64,000 bases of DNA from PoT sp049331405 (GTDB taxonomy: Bacteria; Planctomycetota; Planctomycetia; Isosphaerales; Isosphaeraceae): positions 4,774,001 through 4,838,000 of the forward strand of contig NZ_CP186274.1 of assembly GCF_049331405.1 (NCBI RefSeq). The letters run 5' to 3'. The notes beneath the pieces were generated by a model. The model searched no databases. It was not told the DNA's origin and saw only the letters and a list, made by a program, of their open reading frames with translations. The position numbers and the translations under genes are program-made. Of the stretch, positions 1 to 8,305 are shown piece after piece. How positions within the stretch are numbered: position 1 is the first letter of the stretch; every line of letters begins with the position of its first letter.

Positions 1-2
1 TC

Positions 3-380
3 GACGTTTCCGTGTCCGGCGGAGGTGCTGCGAACCACACGCCAAGCCACAATCCCCCGCCGGCTCCCGGCTCCTCCGGCGAACGCGGGTCGGCGAGTGC
101 CACCGCCGTCGCCGCGCCCCCGGCCACGGAGCGTGCCGCGACTGGCAAGCAGCCCCGCACGGGCAAGGCCCTCTTCGCCTGGACCCGCGAGCAGGAGCAG
201 CGCCACTCGGTCGGCCTTCTCAAGTACCTCAACGGCTGGGCCAAGCTCCAGGAGTATCCCGGCCGTATGGTCGACTGGGATGCCGAGCAGGTGAACAACG
301 GCTACGTCGAGGCCTGCCGCAAGCTCAACGCGGTTGTCGCGGGGAGCACCGAAGCCTACGAGGAAGCCCTCTCCAACTGA
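3..380 (+). CDS. C-terminal part of an unrecognised protein, 5' end outside the window
   Basis: The frame is open to the left edge, and the first possible start (GTG at 12) has no visible ribosome binding site, so this is probably the end of a longer gene. A low-complexity Pro/Ser/Ala/Gly linker fills the first 50 or so residues. A compact, charged helical segment follows, running from about FAWTREQEQRH to the C-terminal EEALSN. I do not recognise the family. A strong intrinsic terminator lies 58 bases downstream, so the stop at 380 ends a real transcription unit. The reading frame is probably genuine; the function is unknown. Confidence 0.6.
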   Translation, partial: DVSVSGGGAANHTPSHNPPPAPGSSGERGSASATAVAAPPATERAATGKQPRTGKALFAWTREQEQRHSVGLLKYLNGWAKLQEYPGRMVDWDAEQVNNGYVEACRKLNAVVAGSTEAYEEALSN

Positions 381-437
381 TATTGGCACTCGTTGCATCG
401 GGCTGTTCACCGAGTCGACTCGACTTCGATCTCAAGC

Positions 438-480
438 AAGAACCCCGAGGGCCATTCTGATGGCCTCGGGGTTCTTTGTT
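438..480 (+). terminator. Intrinsic terminator after the first gene
   Basis: A 13-bp stem (AAGAACCCCGAGG with CCTCGGGGTTCTT) extended by an inner GCC/GGC pairing, followed by TTTGTT. It lies between the forward gene ending at 380 and the reverse gene ending at 513, and could serve both. Confidence 0.85.
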
Positions 481-512
481 GCGCCGGGTGGTGGATAGGA
501 CTTCGCACTCGC

Positions 513-2711
513 TCAGTGCTGAACAACCGTCTGAGTCCCCCCCTGCCCGGTGTCCGTCAACTCGTTCAGCGTCGGAGGGGCCGGTGGGTAGGAATGCTCG
601 AAGTAGTGCGGGTAATGGTGATAGGCGAGTTGCCGGCGCCGCCATTGTCGAAGGAGCGTGCGGAGCCTGTGGCTCATGGTCGGCTCGCTGACAAGCAGGT
701 TCGTCGATTCCGAAGGGTCGCTCGCGAGGTCGAAGAGACTTTCCTCGCCGTTGCGGCGATCCCAGGCGAATTTCCAGCGGCCACCGAGCAGCAGGGCGTC
801 GCAGCGCGTGAGCGGGTTCTCGGTGTGGAAGTAGAGGAGCCGTTCCTCGAGCCTGGGGCGATCGGCGGCGAGAAGGTTGATCCCCTGGAAGTTGGGATGC
901 ATCGGCCAGTTCATCATGCCGAGCGTGGTCGGGACGACGTCGACGAGTTCCGCGGGATAGTCCTCGGTCGCCGGCTTGAGGTCGCGCGGCGAGTGGATCA
1001 CACACGCCACTCTCAGGGCGGGCTCCACCGGCTTTTGGGCATGAGTCACGAAGCCGTTTTCGTGGAAGGCCTCGCCATTTTCCCCGTACACGACGAGGAT
1101 CGTGTCTTCGAGTCGGCCGAGGTCCCGGAGCGCGGCCACGAGGCGGCCGAGTTGCTTGTCGCAATAATACAGGGCGTTGAAATACGCGTTGCGGACCACG
1201 GGGGTCTTGTCGACCGGATAAGCGATGAAGGACACCTCGAAGTCGAACTTGCTGGGCTGGAACGGCAGCTCGGCCTTCGGGCCCAGCTCATAAGGGAAGT
1301 GGGAGCTCTGGAAGTTGAGACTCAGGAAGAAAGGCTTGTCCTTTCGAGCCTGGTCGCCGATCCATTCGATCGCCTTCGACGTGACGTCGCCGTCGTCGAG
1401 CTTTCCCGCCCGCAAGTTCCCCGCCCGGAATTCGTCGGAAAACCCGGAATCGGCCGTGGCGACCCGAGTCTTGAGTCCGCTGCTCTGGGCGTCGTAGAAG
1501 AGGTCCAGGCCGGGGGTCTTGAGGAAAGCATCCATGGCCCCCCAGGCTTCGTTCTGCGCCGAGATCACCGCGGTAGAGTAGCCCTCGGGCTTGAGCAGGT
1601 CGTAGATCAGGGTCTTCGGCCAGGGATCGTCCGGCCGATAGAAATGGTGCGAGCGGGTCCGGAGCGGGAACAATGACGAGGCCACGCACACATCCGAGTA
1701 ATCCGAATGCGTGCTCTGAGCATAGGCCCGCGTCAGGTTGAGCCCGTTCGCCGCGAGTTGGTTCAGCGCGGGCATCACTTCGCGTCCCTGGTGCTTCTGA
1801 TACACCACGTCATTCCGCAGCGATTCCACCGCCACGAAGATCACCGACCTGGGTCGCTTACCGTCCTTAGCGGGCCGGTTCACTCCCTGCGAGAGTGGGC
1901 GCAGGTCGGACGCGCTCAGGCAAGGCTCGATCTTCTCCTGATACCACGAGTCCTTGAGGCTCGCCGCCAGGGTGATGACCGGATCGAGCCTGCGCTCGAT
2001 CGCTTCTTTCCAGCACTGCCGACGCACCGCGCTCTCCTCGCGCCGAGCCGCCTGGACCGAGCCGATCAAGACGAACGTCAGGACCGACCACGTGAGGAAC
2101 CTCGCGGCGAGCAGTGACGGGGAGACCTGCACCGGCCAGCGCGACCGGCAGATCGCCCGCCAGGTCCAGGGGATCACGCCGATCAGCACCGCCGTCAGCA
2201 GACCGAGTGCGCAAAGGTCCGTCCATTCCACCTGGACGAGGTACAGCCAGATCATCCGCCGGTTCAGCAGCACGAACTCGAAGGCCTCGGCGTTGGCGAA
2301 CTGGCCGAGTCGGAGATAGAGGCCCCAGCTCGTGAAGTCGAGGAAGAGCAGCACCGCCACGAGAAGTACCAGCCCGCAACGCGCCGAGGTCCGGAGCCCG
2401 GCCGGCCACGAGCTCGTCACCCGGGCGACGGCCAGGGATCCGCCCCAGATCATCCACCCCGCCGTCACCCAGAGCCAGGCCTCGAAAATGAGGGCCAGCC
2501 CCGTCATCAACTTCCCGTCGCGGAAGATGCTGCCGTTGGCCTGGCCGAGCAGCGCGACATCCAGCAAGCACCCGAACGCGATCAGGCCCAGGACGAGGGG
2601 GCTCGGGCAGAGGCAAGCGAGAAGACGAACCCAGATGCTCCCGCCATCGACGGAGAACTTTCCACACATGGAGGAAATAAAAATCTCGGTCCTCTTAAAT
2701 TTTTTTAACAC
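513..2711 (-). CDS. Membrane LTA-synthase/phosphoglycerol-transferase-like sulfatase-fold protein
   Basis: A 732-residue protein with five predicted membrane helices in the first 225 residues (about 30-50, 68-90, 111-132, 166-184, 206-221), followed by an extracytoplasmic alkaline-phosphatase/sulfatase-fold domain. This is the architecture of LtaS and OpgB-type phosphoglycerol transferases. Metal and catalytic positions can be followed: VAVESLRND (Glu296), the nucleophile region STHSDYSD (Thr334 or a neighbouring Ser), and GENGEAFHENGF at 543-554, where sulfatases usually have a GDHGE-type motif. The start is GTG at 2711, preceded by GGAGAAG; ATG at 2669 has no ribosome site. Planctomycetes are not known for lipoteichoic acid, so the substrate may be a periplasmic glycan or lipid. 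The family is clear and the substrate is not. Confidence 0.8.
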   Translation of the reverse strand: MLKKFKRTEIFISSMCGKFSVDGGSIWVRLLACLCPSPLVLGLIAFGCLLDVALLGQANGSIFRDGKLMTGLALIFEAWLWVTAGWMIWGGSLAVARVTSSWPAGLRTSARCGLVLLVAVLLFLDFTSWGLYLRLGQFANAEAFEFVLLNRRMIWLYLVQVEWTDLCALGLLTAVLIGVIPWTWRAICRSRWPVQVSPSLLAARFLTWSVLTFVLIGSVQAARREESAVRRQCWKEAIERRLDPVITLAASLKDSWYQEKIEPCLSASDLRPLSQGVNRPAKDGKRPRSVIFVAVESLRNDVVYQKHQGREVMPALNQLAANGLNLTRAYAQSTHSDYSDVCVASSLFPLRTRSHHFYRPDDPWPKTLIYDLLKPEGYSTAVISAQNEAWGAMDAFLKTPGLDLFYDAQSSGLKTRVATADSGFSDEFRAGNLRAGKLDDGDVTSKAIEWIGDQARKDKPFFLSLNFQSSHFPYELGPKAELPFQPSKFDFEVSFIAYPVDKTPVVRNAYFNALYYCDKQLGRLVAALRDLGRLEDTILVVYGENGEAFHENGFVTHAQKPVEPALRVACVIHSPRDLKPATEDYPAELVDVVPTTLGMMNWPMHPNFQGINLLAADRPRLEERLLYFHTENPLTRCDALLLGGRWKFAWDRRNGEESLFDLASDPSESTNLLVSEPTMSHRLRTLLRQWRRRQLAYHHYPHYFEHSYPPAPPTLNELTDTGQGGTQTVVQH

Positions 2712-4688
2712 ATCAACTTCTCCAATTGTTCACATTTCCAGAAAATGCCGGCGCGTCCCCGGGCCCGGCGCGGCCGGGTTTCGGGATGACGGGCCTGGCA
2801 AGTCGCAGGATGTCGAGAGGGTGATCGCCGGCAGGAATGCCGGACGACGGCGGTCGGGTTGGGGACTAGGCGCCGGCCTCGGGGTTCGTCACCTCGGCAT
2901 GCGAAGGCGCGCCGGGCGTGAGCAACGAACCGACCCGATCACATGTCCTCAGGCGGGAATGCGTACGGCACCGATGCGGTCGTCGTGACGCGAGATCTTG
3001 CGAGCGTTTTGAGACGGATGAATTGGGAGGAGGGATCACCTTGTGGTGACATCTCATCATGTAGCCTCCATGCTTCCAGGGTGCGATGCAACAGACGCTT
3101 CCATGTTCCCGCATTGATGACGCTACCCGTCACCAACGGTTCACGCAATATTCATCTTCTGAAACATTGGCATTTTGATGCCAGGTGGGCCGAGCTTGCA
3201 TCCATCACGACGGGCGGCGGAAAGAAGTTCCATTCAATCCGACTCGTTTTTGCAACAGACGACCCGAACCCCTACTCTTCTCGCTGACACCAAGGTGCTC
3301 AGTCAAGAGTTTTTTGGCCGGACGCAACCCTTTACTGCGATTAACCCGAGGCATTGTCAGATTGTGTAAAAAGTCAGCAAAAAAACAAGCAAAAATGACC
3401 TGCATGGAGGACTGCGAAAGCTACACGGCTTGCTTGGCCCCAAATTTGCTCCACTGGTTGTCGACTTAATATGCGATGGGTGTTGTGTACGACCAGCTCA
3501 TTGCGTGAGGCTCATCCAGACGGATTTTGAGAAATCTTCTGCCTTCCTTAACCGTTAGCATCGCGGGGACTTATCGAGCAAAACCAAGATTCACCAAACA
3601 ACCCATCTTCGCCTGAACACCAAAACAATTTATGTATCCTAAATTCAGTGTTTCAAAGGATTCTGCTTCGGATCGGATTTTCTCAAAAATTAGGATGCAA
3701 ACCTGACGAGGGTGAAGCCCCTTTCAGTTTCCTCAACGGATTGGGTGAAATGAATTTACAGGCCACAGAACGACTCCGACTCGTTCACTTCGGCGAAATC
3801 GCATTCATCGGGTGGTCTTAGGGATGCTCCCCTTTATCACCCCAAAGGCTTGCCGTCATCTGCCACAACAGGGTGCATCGAAGCTCGTGCAGAACGAGGC
3901 AATGGCCCGAAGCACAGACATCGGCGTAAGAATCACGCATAGCCGCCACGACCCAGCACAAATTCCACGCTCCCACAGCAGCCCCTCAGAGCAAACATGC
4001 CGCCCACTTTCGGCGGTGGGCGACGATGATCTCGAGCACACAAATTCAGTAGCAAAATCCTTATCGCGACTGCTTCCAAAGCAGGCAATCTCGCCCTGCC
4101 GAGAAAAAGGCTGGGATGCGATCAGGAAAATGACCGATTTGAAGATAAGCCCCGTGATCCGGGAGGACGTCCCGGACATGGGCTTGATGACTCCTCGATG
4201 GAAAGGCAGCGACTCATTGAGTCACGCCTGGCTGAGAGTCCTTCGCTTCGGCAAAATGTTCGTTAGCCTCGATCGAGCAAATCGGCAACGCTCGGAAATC
4301 CGGGATCAGTTCGCTCTCTCCCCCTTCGCGATTCCATCCGAGCTCAGAGGCGGCCGGGCCCTTCGGGCAACATCCTCGGCGGGGTCGGCAATGCAGAAAC
4401 CGATCCAAGATTGCCCGCAGATTAGCGCGAGACTTTTGCATATATTCATCCCGCGAGGTGCGGGCGTCGAGGTCCGACCCGGGACCGGAATCAGGCCCGA
4501 GGACAGCTCAACGCGGCTCCCGGCCTCCGGGAAACCTCGCATGGAGGCGAGATCGGTCGATTGAGTTGAGTTGAGTTGAGTCGTGGGGAAAACGTTCGCG
4601 GAAGGATCGCGAAGCAATGGCCACCGGGAATTGCCGATGCGCTCGGCCCCGGGGGCTCGTTGTCGACTTTCATGATTGAGGACTCGCG
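2712..4688. other. Gene-poor, lower-G+C intergenic region
   Basis: About 2 kb without a convincing gene. Base composition is visibly lower in G+C than in the flanks, especially 3050-4200. Open frames exist on both strands (for example 3812-4564 forward, 3856-4179 reverse), but none has a recognisable motif, good codon use or a ribosome site. The left part probably holds the promoter of the reverse membrane protein and the right part the GH57 leader. It may be a decayed or acquired segment. Confidence 0.5.
4561..4580. repeat. Four tandem copies of TTGAG
   Basis: A perfect pentanucleotide repeat (TTGAG x4) about 110 bases upstream of the GH57 start codon. Its length makes it a possible slippage site in the leader. 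Confidence 0.8.
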
Positions 4689-6878
4689 ATGAGCACGGTT
4701 TCCCTGGCACTGATGTGGCACCAGCATCAGCCCTACTACCCGGACGATGTCGCGGGTGAGAACCCGATGCCGTGGGTTCGGCTCCACGGGACCAAGGACT
4801 ACCTCGGGATGGCGCTCCATCTCGAGGAAGTGCCCGAGTTCCGCTGCACGATCAACCTCGTCCCCAGCCTCCTCGTCCAGATCGAGGCCTACGTCCACGG
4901 CGCCACCGATCGGCACCTCCAGGTGTCGCGGCTGCCGGCCGACGGCCTCGAGCAGGATGACGCCTACTACCTCCTCGACAACTTCTTCATGGCGCACGCC
5001 GACGCCATGATCCTGCCGCACGAGCGTTACCGGGAGCTCTACCTCCAGCGCGGGCTCGGCGTCGACTCGGCGCAGCAGGCCTTGCCCCGGTTCCGCGAGC
5101 GCGACCTCCGCGACCTGCAGGTCTGGTCCAACCTGAGCTGGATGCACCCCCTGCTCTTCGAGAAGGACAGCGAGCTCGCCGAGTTCAAGGCGAAGGGGCG
5201 GCGCTACACCGAGGACGAGAAGCAGTGGCTCCTCGACAAGCAGCGTGACCTCCTCGCGCAGATCATCCCGCTCCATCGCAAGCTCGCCGAGCGGGGCCAG
5301 GTCGAGCTGACGACTACCCCCTTCTATCACCCGATCCTCCCCCTGCTTTTCGACAAGCGCCTGGCCCGCGAGGCCATGCCCGACGTGACCCTGCCGAGCT
5401 ACAAGGACGGCTATCCCGAGGATGCCGAGATCCACGTCCGTCGCGCAGTCGAGCAGCATGAGCGACTCTTCGGATCCGCCCCGCGGGGGATGTGGCCGAG
5501 CGAGGGCTCGGTCTGCCAGGCGATGCTACCTCTCCTGGCCCGCCACGGGATCGAGTGGATCGCGACGGATGAAGAAATTCTCGGTTGTTCAACCCACGGG
5601 AAGGTCGGGCGCGACAGCCGCGGGCATGTCCGCCACCCCGAGTTGCTCTACCGGGCCTGGAAGGTCGCCGAGGCCGGCAGCGAGCTCGGGATCATCTTCC
5701 GCGACCACTCGATGTCGGACCAGGTCGGCTTCCACTACCAGCGGAGCCCCGGCCACGCGGCATCGGCCGACTTTATCGGCAAGCTGCACGCGATCGGCGA
5801 CGCCTGCCGCCATAACCCGGCCACTCTCGTCCCGGTGATCCTCGACGGCGAAAACTGCTGGGAATACTACCCGGACGGCGGCGTTTCGTTCCTGCGCGAG
5901 CTCTACCGAAACGCGGCGAGGGATAGCCGGGTCGAGCCGGTGACGGTCAGCGAATTCTTGCGCAAGCATCCGCCGGCCGATACCCTGCCCCGCCTATTCT
6001 CCGGCAGTTGGATCAGCCACAATTTCGCGATCTGGATCGGCCATCCCGAGGACAACCGCGCCTGGGACGCCCTGCACACGACGCGACAGTTCCTCGTCCG
6101 CGAGGCGAACGAGGGGAAGCATGATCAGGCCACGCTCGCAAGGGCCTGGGACGAGATGTATATCGCCGAAGGGTCCGACTGGTTCTGGTGGTACGGCGAC
6201 GACCATTCGAGCGCACTCGACGGACTCTTCGACCACCTCTTCCGCAAGCATCTGCGGAATATCTACACGCTCTTGAACCACGAGCCGCCTGGAACCCTCT
6301 TCACGCCGATCTCGCAGGCGGGGACGCATCGGCCGATCCACGACCAGCCGAACAGCTTCCTCAAGGTGAAGGTCGACGGCCGCGCCTCGTACTTCGAGTG
6401 GATCAACGCCGCTCACTACATCTGCGGCAACGAGCGAGGCACGATGGCGCTCGTCACCCGAGGCATCCTCCAGGACATTCGGTTCGGGTTCGACCGTGAT
6501 CGGCTCCTGATCCGGGTCGACACGGACGGAGGCCCCGCCGAGGAGCGACTGGCCGAGGTCAGTTCGCTCCGGATCGGCTTCGTCGACCCGGCGGCGTGCG
6601 AGATCACCATCGAGAACCCCTCGCAGCCCAGGCCGATCGGGACGATCACCCGCGCGGGGGAGCCTTCGAGCAACGGCAAATCCATCGAGGTCGCCACCGG
6701 CAAGGTGCTCGAACTGGCGGTGCCGTTCTCGAAGCTAGGGGTCAAGGTGGGAGATCCGATCCGCTTCTACGTCGAGTTGATCGGCGGCGAGTCGAGCCTC
6801 GACCGGGCCCCTCGCGAGGGAATCTTCGAGCTGGCGATGCCGTCCCCCGATTTCGAACGAATCATGTGGCAGGTTTGA
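4689..6878 (+). CDS. Glycoside hydrolase family 57 alpha-glucanase
   Basis: A 729-residue cytoplasmic GH57 enzyme that hydrolyses alpha-glucan (amylase or amylopullulanase type). Conserved GH57 regions are visible in order: HQHQP at 11-15, the GQVELTTTPFYHP segment near 203-214, GMWPSEGSV with the probable nucleophile Glu272, and FRDHSMSDQVGF with the probable acid/base Asp339. A C-terminal all-beta region of about 200 residues follows the catalytic barrel. There is no signal peptide, which suggests intracellular glycogen or maltodextrin as substrate. The start is ATG at 4689 after GAGGA. It is first in a co-directional set with a GalT-like gene and a second GH57, with gaps of 143 and 231 bases. 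The exact bond specificity cannot be read from the sequence. Confidence 0.9.
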   Translation: MSTVSLALMWHQHQPYYPDDVAGENPMPWVRLHGTKDYLGMALHLEEVPEFRCTINLVPSLLVQIEAYVHGATDRHLQVSRLPADGLEQDDAYYLLDNFFMAHADAMILPHERYRELYLQRGLGVDSAQQALPRFRERDLRDLQVWSNLSWMHPLLFEKDSELAEFKAKGRRYTEDEKQWLLDKQRDLLAQIIPLHRKLAERGQVELTTTPFYHPILPLLFDKRLAREAMPDVTLPSYKDGYPEDAEIHVRRAVEQHERLFGSAPRGMWPSEGSVCQAMLPLLARHGIEWIATDEEILGCSTHGKVGRDSRGHVRHPELLYRAWKVAEAGSELGIIFRDHSMSDQVGFHYQRSPGHAASADFIGKLHAIGDACRHNPATLVPVILDGENCWEYYPDGGVSFLRELYRNAARDSRVEPVTVSEFLRKHPPADTLPRLFSGSWISHNFAIWIGHPEDNRAWDALHTTRQFLVREANEGKHDQATLARAWDEMYIAEGSDWFWWYGDDHSSALDGLFDHLFRKHLRNIYTLLNHEPPGTLFTPISQAGTHRPIHDQPNSFLKVKVDGRASYFEWINAAHYICGNERGTMALVTRGILQDIRFGFDRDRLLIRVDTDGGPAEERLAEVSSLRIGFVDPAACEITIENPSQPRPIGTITRAGEPSSNGKSIEVATGKVLELAVPFSKLGVKVGDPIRFYVELIGGESSLDRAPREGIFELAMPSPDFERIMWQV

Positions 6879-7021
6879 TGGATCGATAGGACGTCGCACG
6901 AAGCCGAGGCCATCCGGCCCGAAGTCGGGGCACACCCTCTCGCCGAGCGATCGGCGGTCGTGAGCCTCAGCGGAAGATCGGCGGGAGGTCGTGCCGTCCC
7001 CTCTCCCTTGGGAGGTCCGAG

Positions 7022-8074
7022 ATGCCCGAGTTGCGTAAAGATCCGATCGTGGGACGCTGGGTGATCATCGCGCACGAGCGGGCGAAGCGGCCGCACGACT
7101 TCAAGGGGGAGGCCCAGACCACCGCCGAGGTGGGGCTCTGCCCCTTCTGCGAAGGCCACGAAGATAAGACCCCGCCCGAGATCCTGGCCTACCGCGAGCG
7201 AGGGAGCCGGCCCAATGGCCCCGGCTGGCGGCTCCGGGTCATCCCCAACAAGTTCCCCGCCTTGAAGATCGAGGGGAACCTCCACAAGCGCGGCGAGGGG
7301 ATCTACGACAAGATGGCCGGCGTGGGTGCCCACGAGGTCATCATCGAGTCCCCCAAGCACCACGTCAGCATGGCTAGCCTCTCGGAGGAGAGCATTCGCG
7401 AGGTCCTCTGGGTCTATCGCGACCGCCTGGTGGACCTGAAGCGAGACACGCGCCTCGTCCACGGAATGCTCTTCAAGAACGTGGGCGCGGCCGGCGGCGC
7501 GAGCCTCGAGCACACGCACAGCCAGCTCATCGTCACTCCCATCGTGCCGATTTCGGTCTGGGAGGAGATGACGGGCTCGCTCGAATTCTTCAACTACCGA
7601 GGACGCTGCATCTACTGCGACATGGTGCTGGAGGAACTGGCCAACGAGAAGCGAATCGTGCTCGACACGCCGCACTTCACGGCCTTCTGCCCCTACGCCA
7701 GCCGCTTCCCGTTCGAGACCTGGATCCTCCCCAAGATCCACTCGAGCCACTTCGAGAACATCCCCAAGCCGGGCGTCGATGACCTCGGCAGCGTGATGCG
7801 TCAGGTCCTGAACAAGCTCGAGACGGCGCTCGACAACCCTTCTTATAACTACATCATCCACACCGCCCCGTTCGATCACCAGGAACTGCCGCACTACCAC
7901 TGGCACATCGAGATCATCCCACGTCTGACCAACGTGGCAGGTTTCGAGTGGGGCTCGGGCTTCTACATCAACCCGGTCCCCCCGGAGGACGCCGCGGCCT
8001 TCCTACGCGACATCGAGGTCCCGCCGGCCTCGGCTTCGTCGCTCCTCCTGGGTTCGACCGCGGGCCTGGCTTGA
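7022..8074 (+). CDS. galT: Galactose-1-phosphate uridylyltransferase-like protein
   Basis: A 350-residue HIT-superfamily nucleotidyltransferase of GalT type. Zinc ligands of the first domain are visible in CPFC (Cys40, Cys43). The nucleotidylated histidine motif is H164-T-H166-S-Q168, the same spacing as the classical HPHGQ but with Ser in place of Gly. The C-terminal domain carries HYHWHIEIIPR. The start is ATG at 7022, six bases after GGAGGT. Lying between two alpha-glucan GH57 enzymes, the true substrate may be a glucose nucleotide rather than UDP-galactose: ADP-glucose phosphorylases belong to the same family, and the Gly-to-Ser change leaves this open. The family is secure; the substrate is inferred. 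Confidence 0.88.
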   Translation: MPELRKDPIVGRWVIIAHERAKRPHDFKGEAQTTAEVGLCPFCEGHEDKTPPEILAYRERGSRPNGPGWRLRVIPNKFPALKIEGNLHKRGEGIYDKMAGVGAHEVIIESPKHHVSMASLSEESIREVLWVYRDRLVDLKRDTRLVHGMLFKNVGAAGGASLEHTHSQLIVTPIVPISVWEEMTGSLEFFNYRGRCIYCDMVLEELANEKRIVLDTPHFTAFCPYASRFPFETWILPKIHSSHFENIPKPGVDDLGSVMRQVLNKLETALDNPSYNYIIHTAPFDHQELPHYHWHIEIIPRLTNVAGFEWGSGFYINPVPPEDAAAFLRDIEVPPASASSLLLGSTAGLA

Positions 8075-8101
8075 GCCCGTCACTGAAGGGGTCTGGAAAT
8101 A

Positions 8102-8123
8102 GGCCGGGCAAACGTGCCCGGCC
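8102..8123 (+). terminator. GC-rich hairpin after the GalT-like gene
   Basis: GGCCGGGCA and TGCCCGGCC form a perfect 9-bp stem with an AACG loop, 28 bases after the stop codon. No U-run follows, so it may be a pause or a 3' stabiliser rather than a full terminator. Confidence 0.5.
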
Positions 8124-8305
8124 CTGCCGATCGCTCATGACTGGGGAAAGTTTTTAAACCTTTCCATTCAGGAGGATGAGTCCGGCCGTCGAGGTCGTGA
8201 GGCCGCCGAACCCTCATATTCAAGATTGGCGGTCCGTCGACGATCTGCGAGGATAATGAGCACGGTCCGTTATCACCCGAGAGTTGCGAGCCAAGAGGGC
8301 CTCTC

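Noticed and set aside
393..1676. 427-codon forward frame over the membrane sulfatase gene
   Set aside because: Antisense shadow of the strongly supported reverse gene; no motif, typical of high-G+C DNA.
3812..4564. 250-codon forward frame in the gene-poor region
   Set aside because: No recognisable domain, no ribosome site, composition unlike coding DNA here.
6767..7906. 379-codon reverse frame over GalT and the GH57 end
   Set aside because: Shadow frame; the forward genes have clear catalytic motifs.
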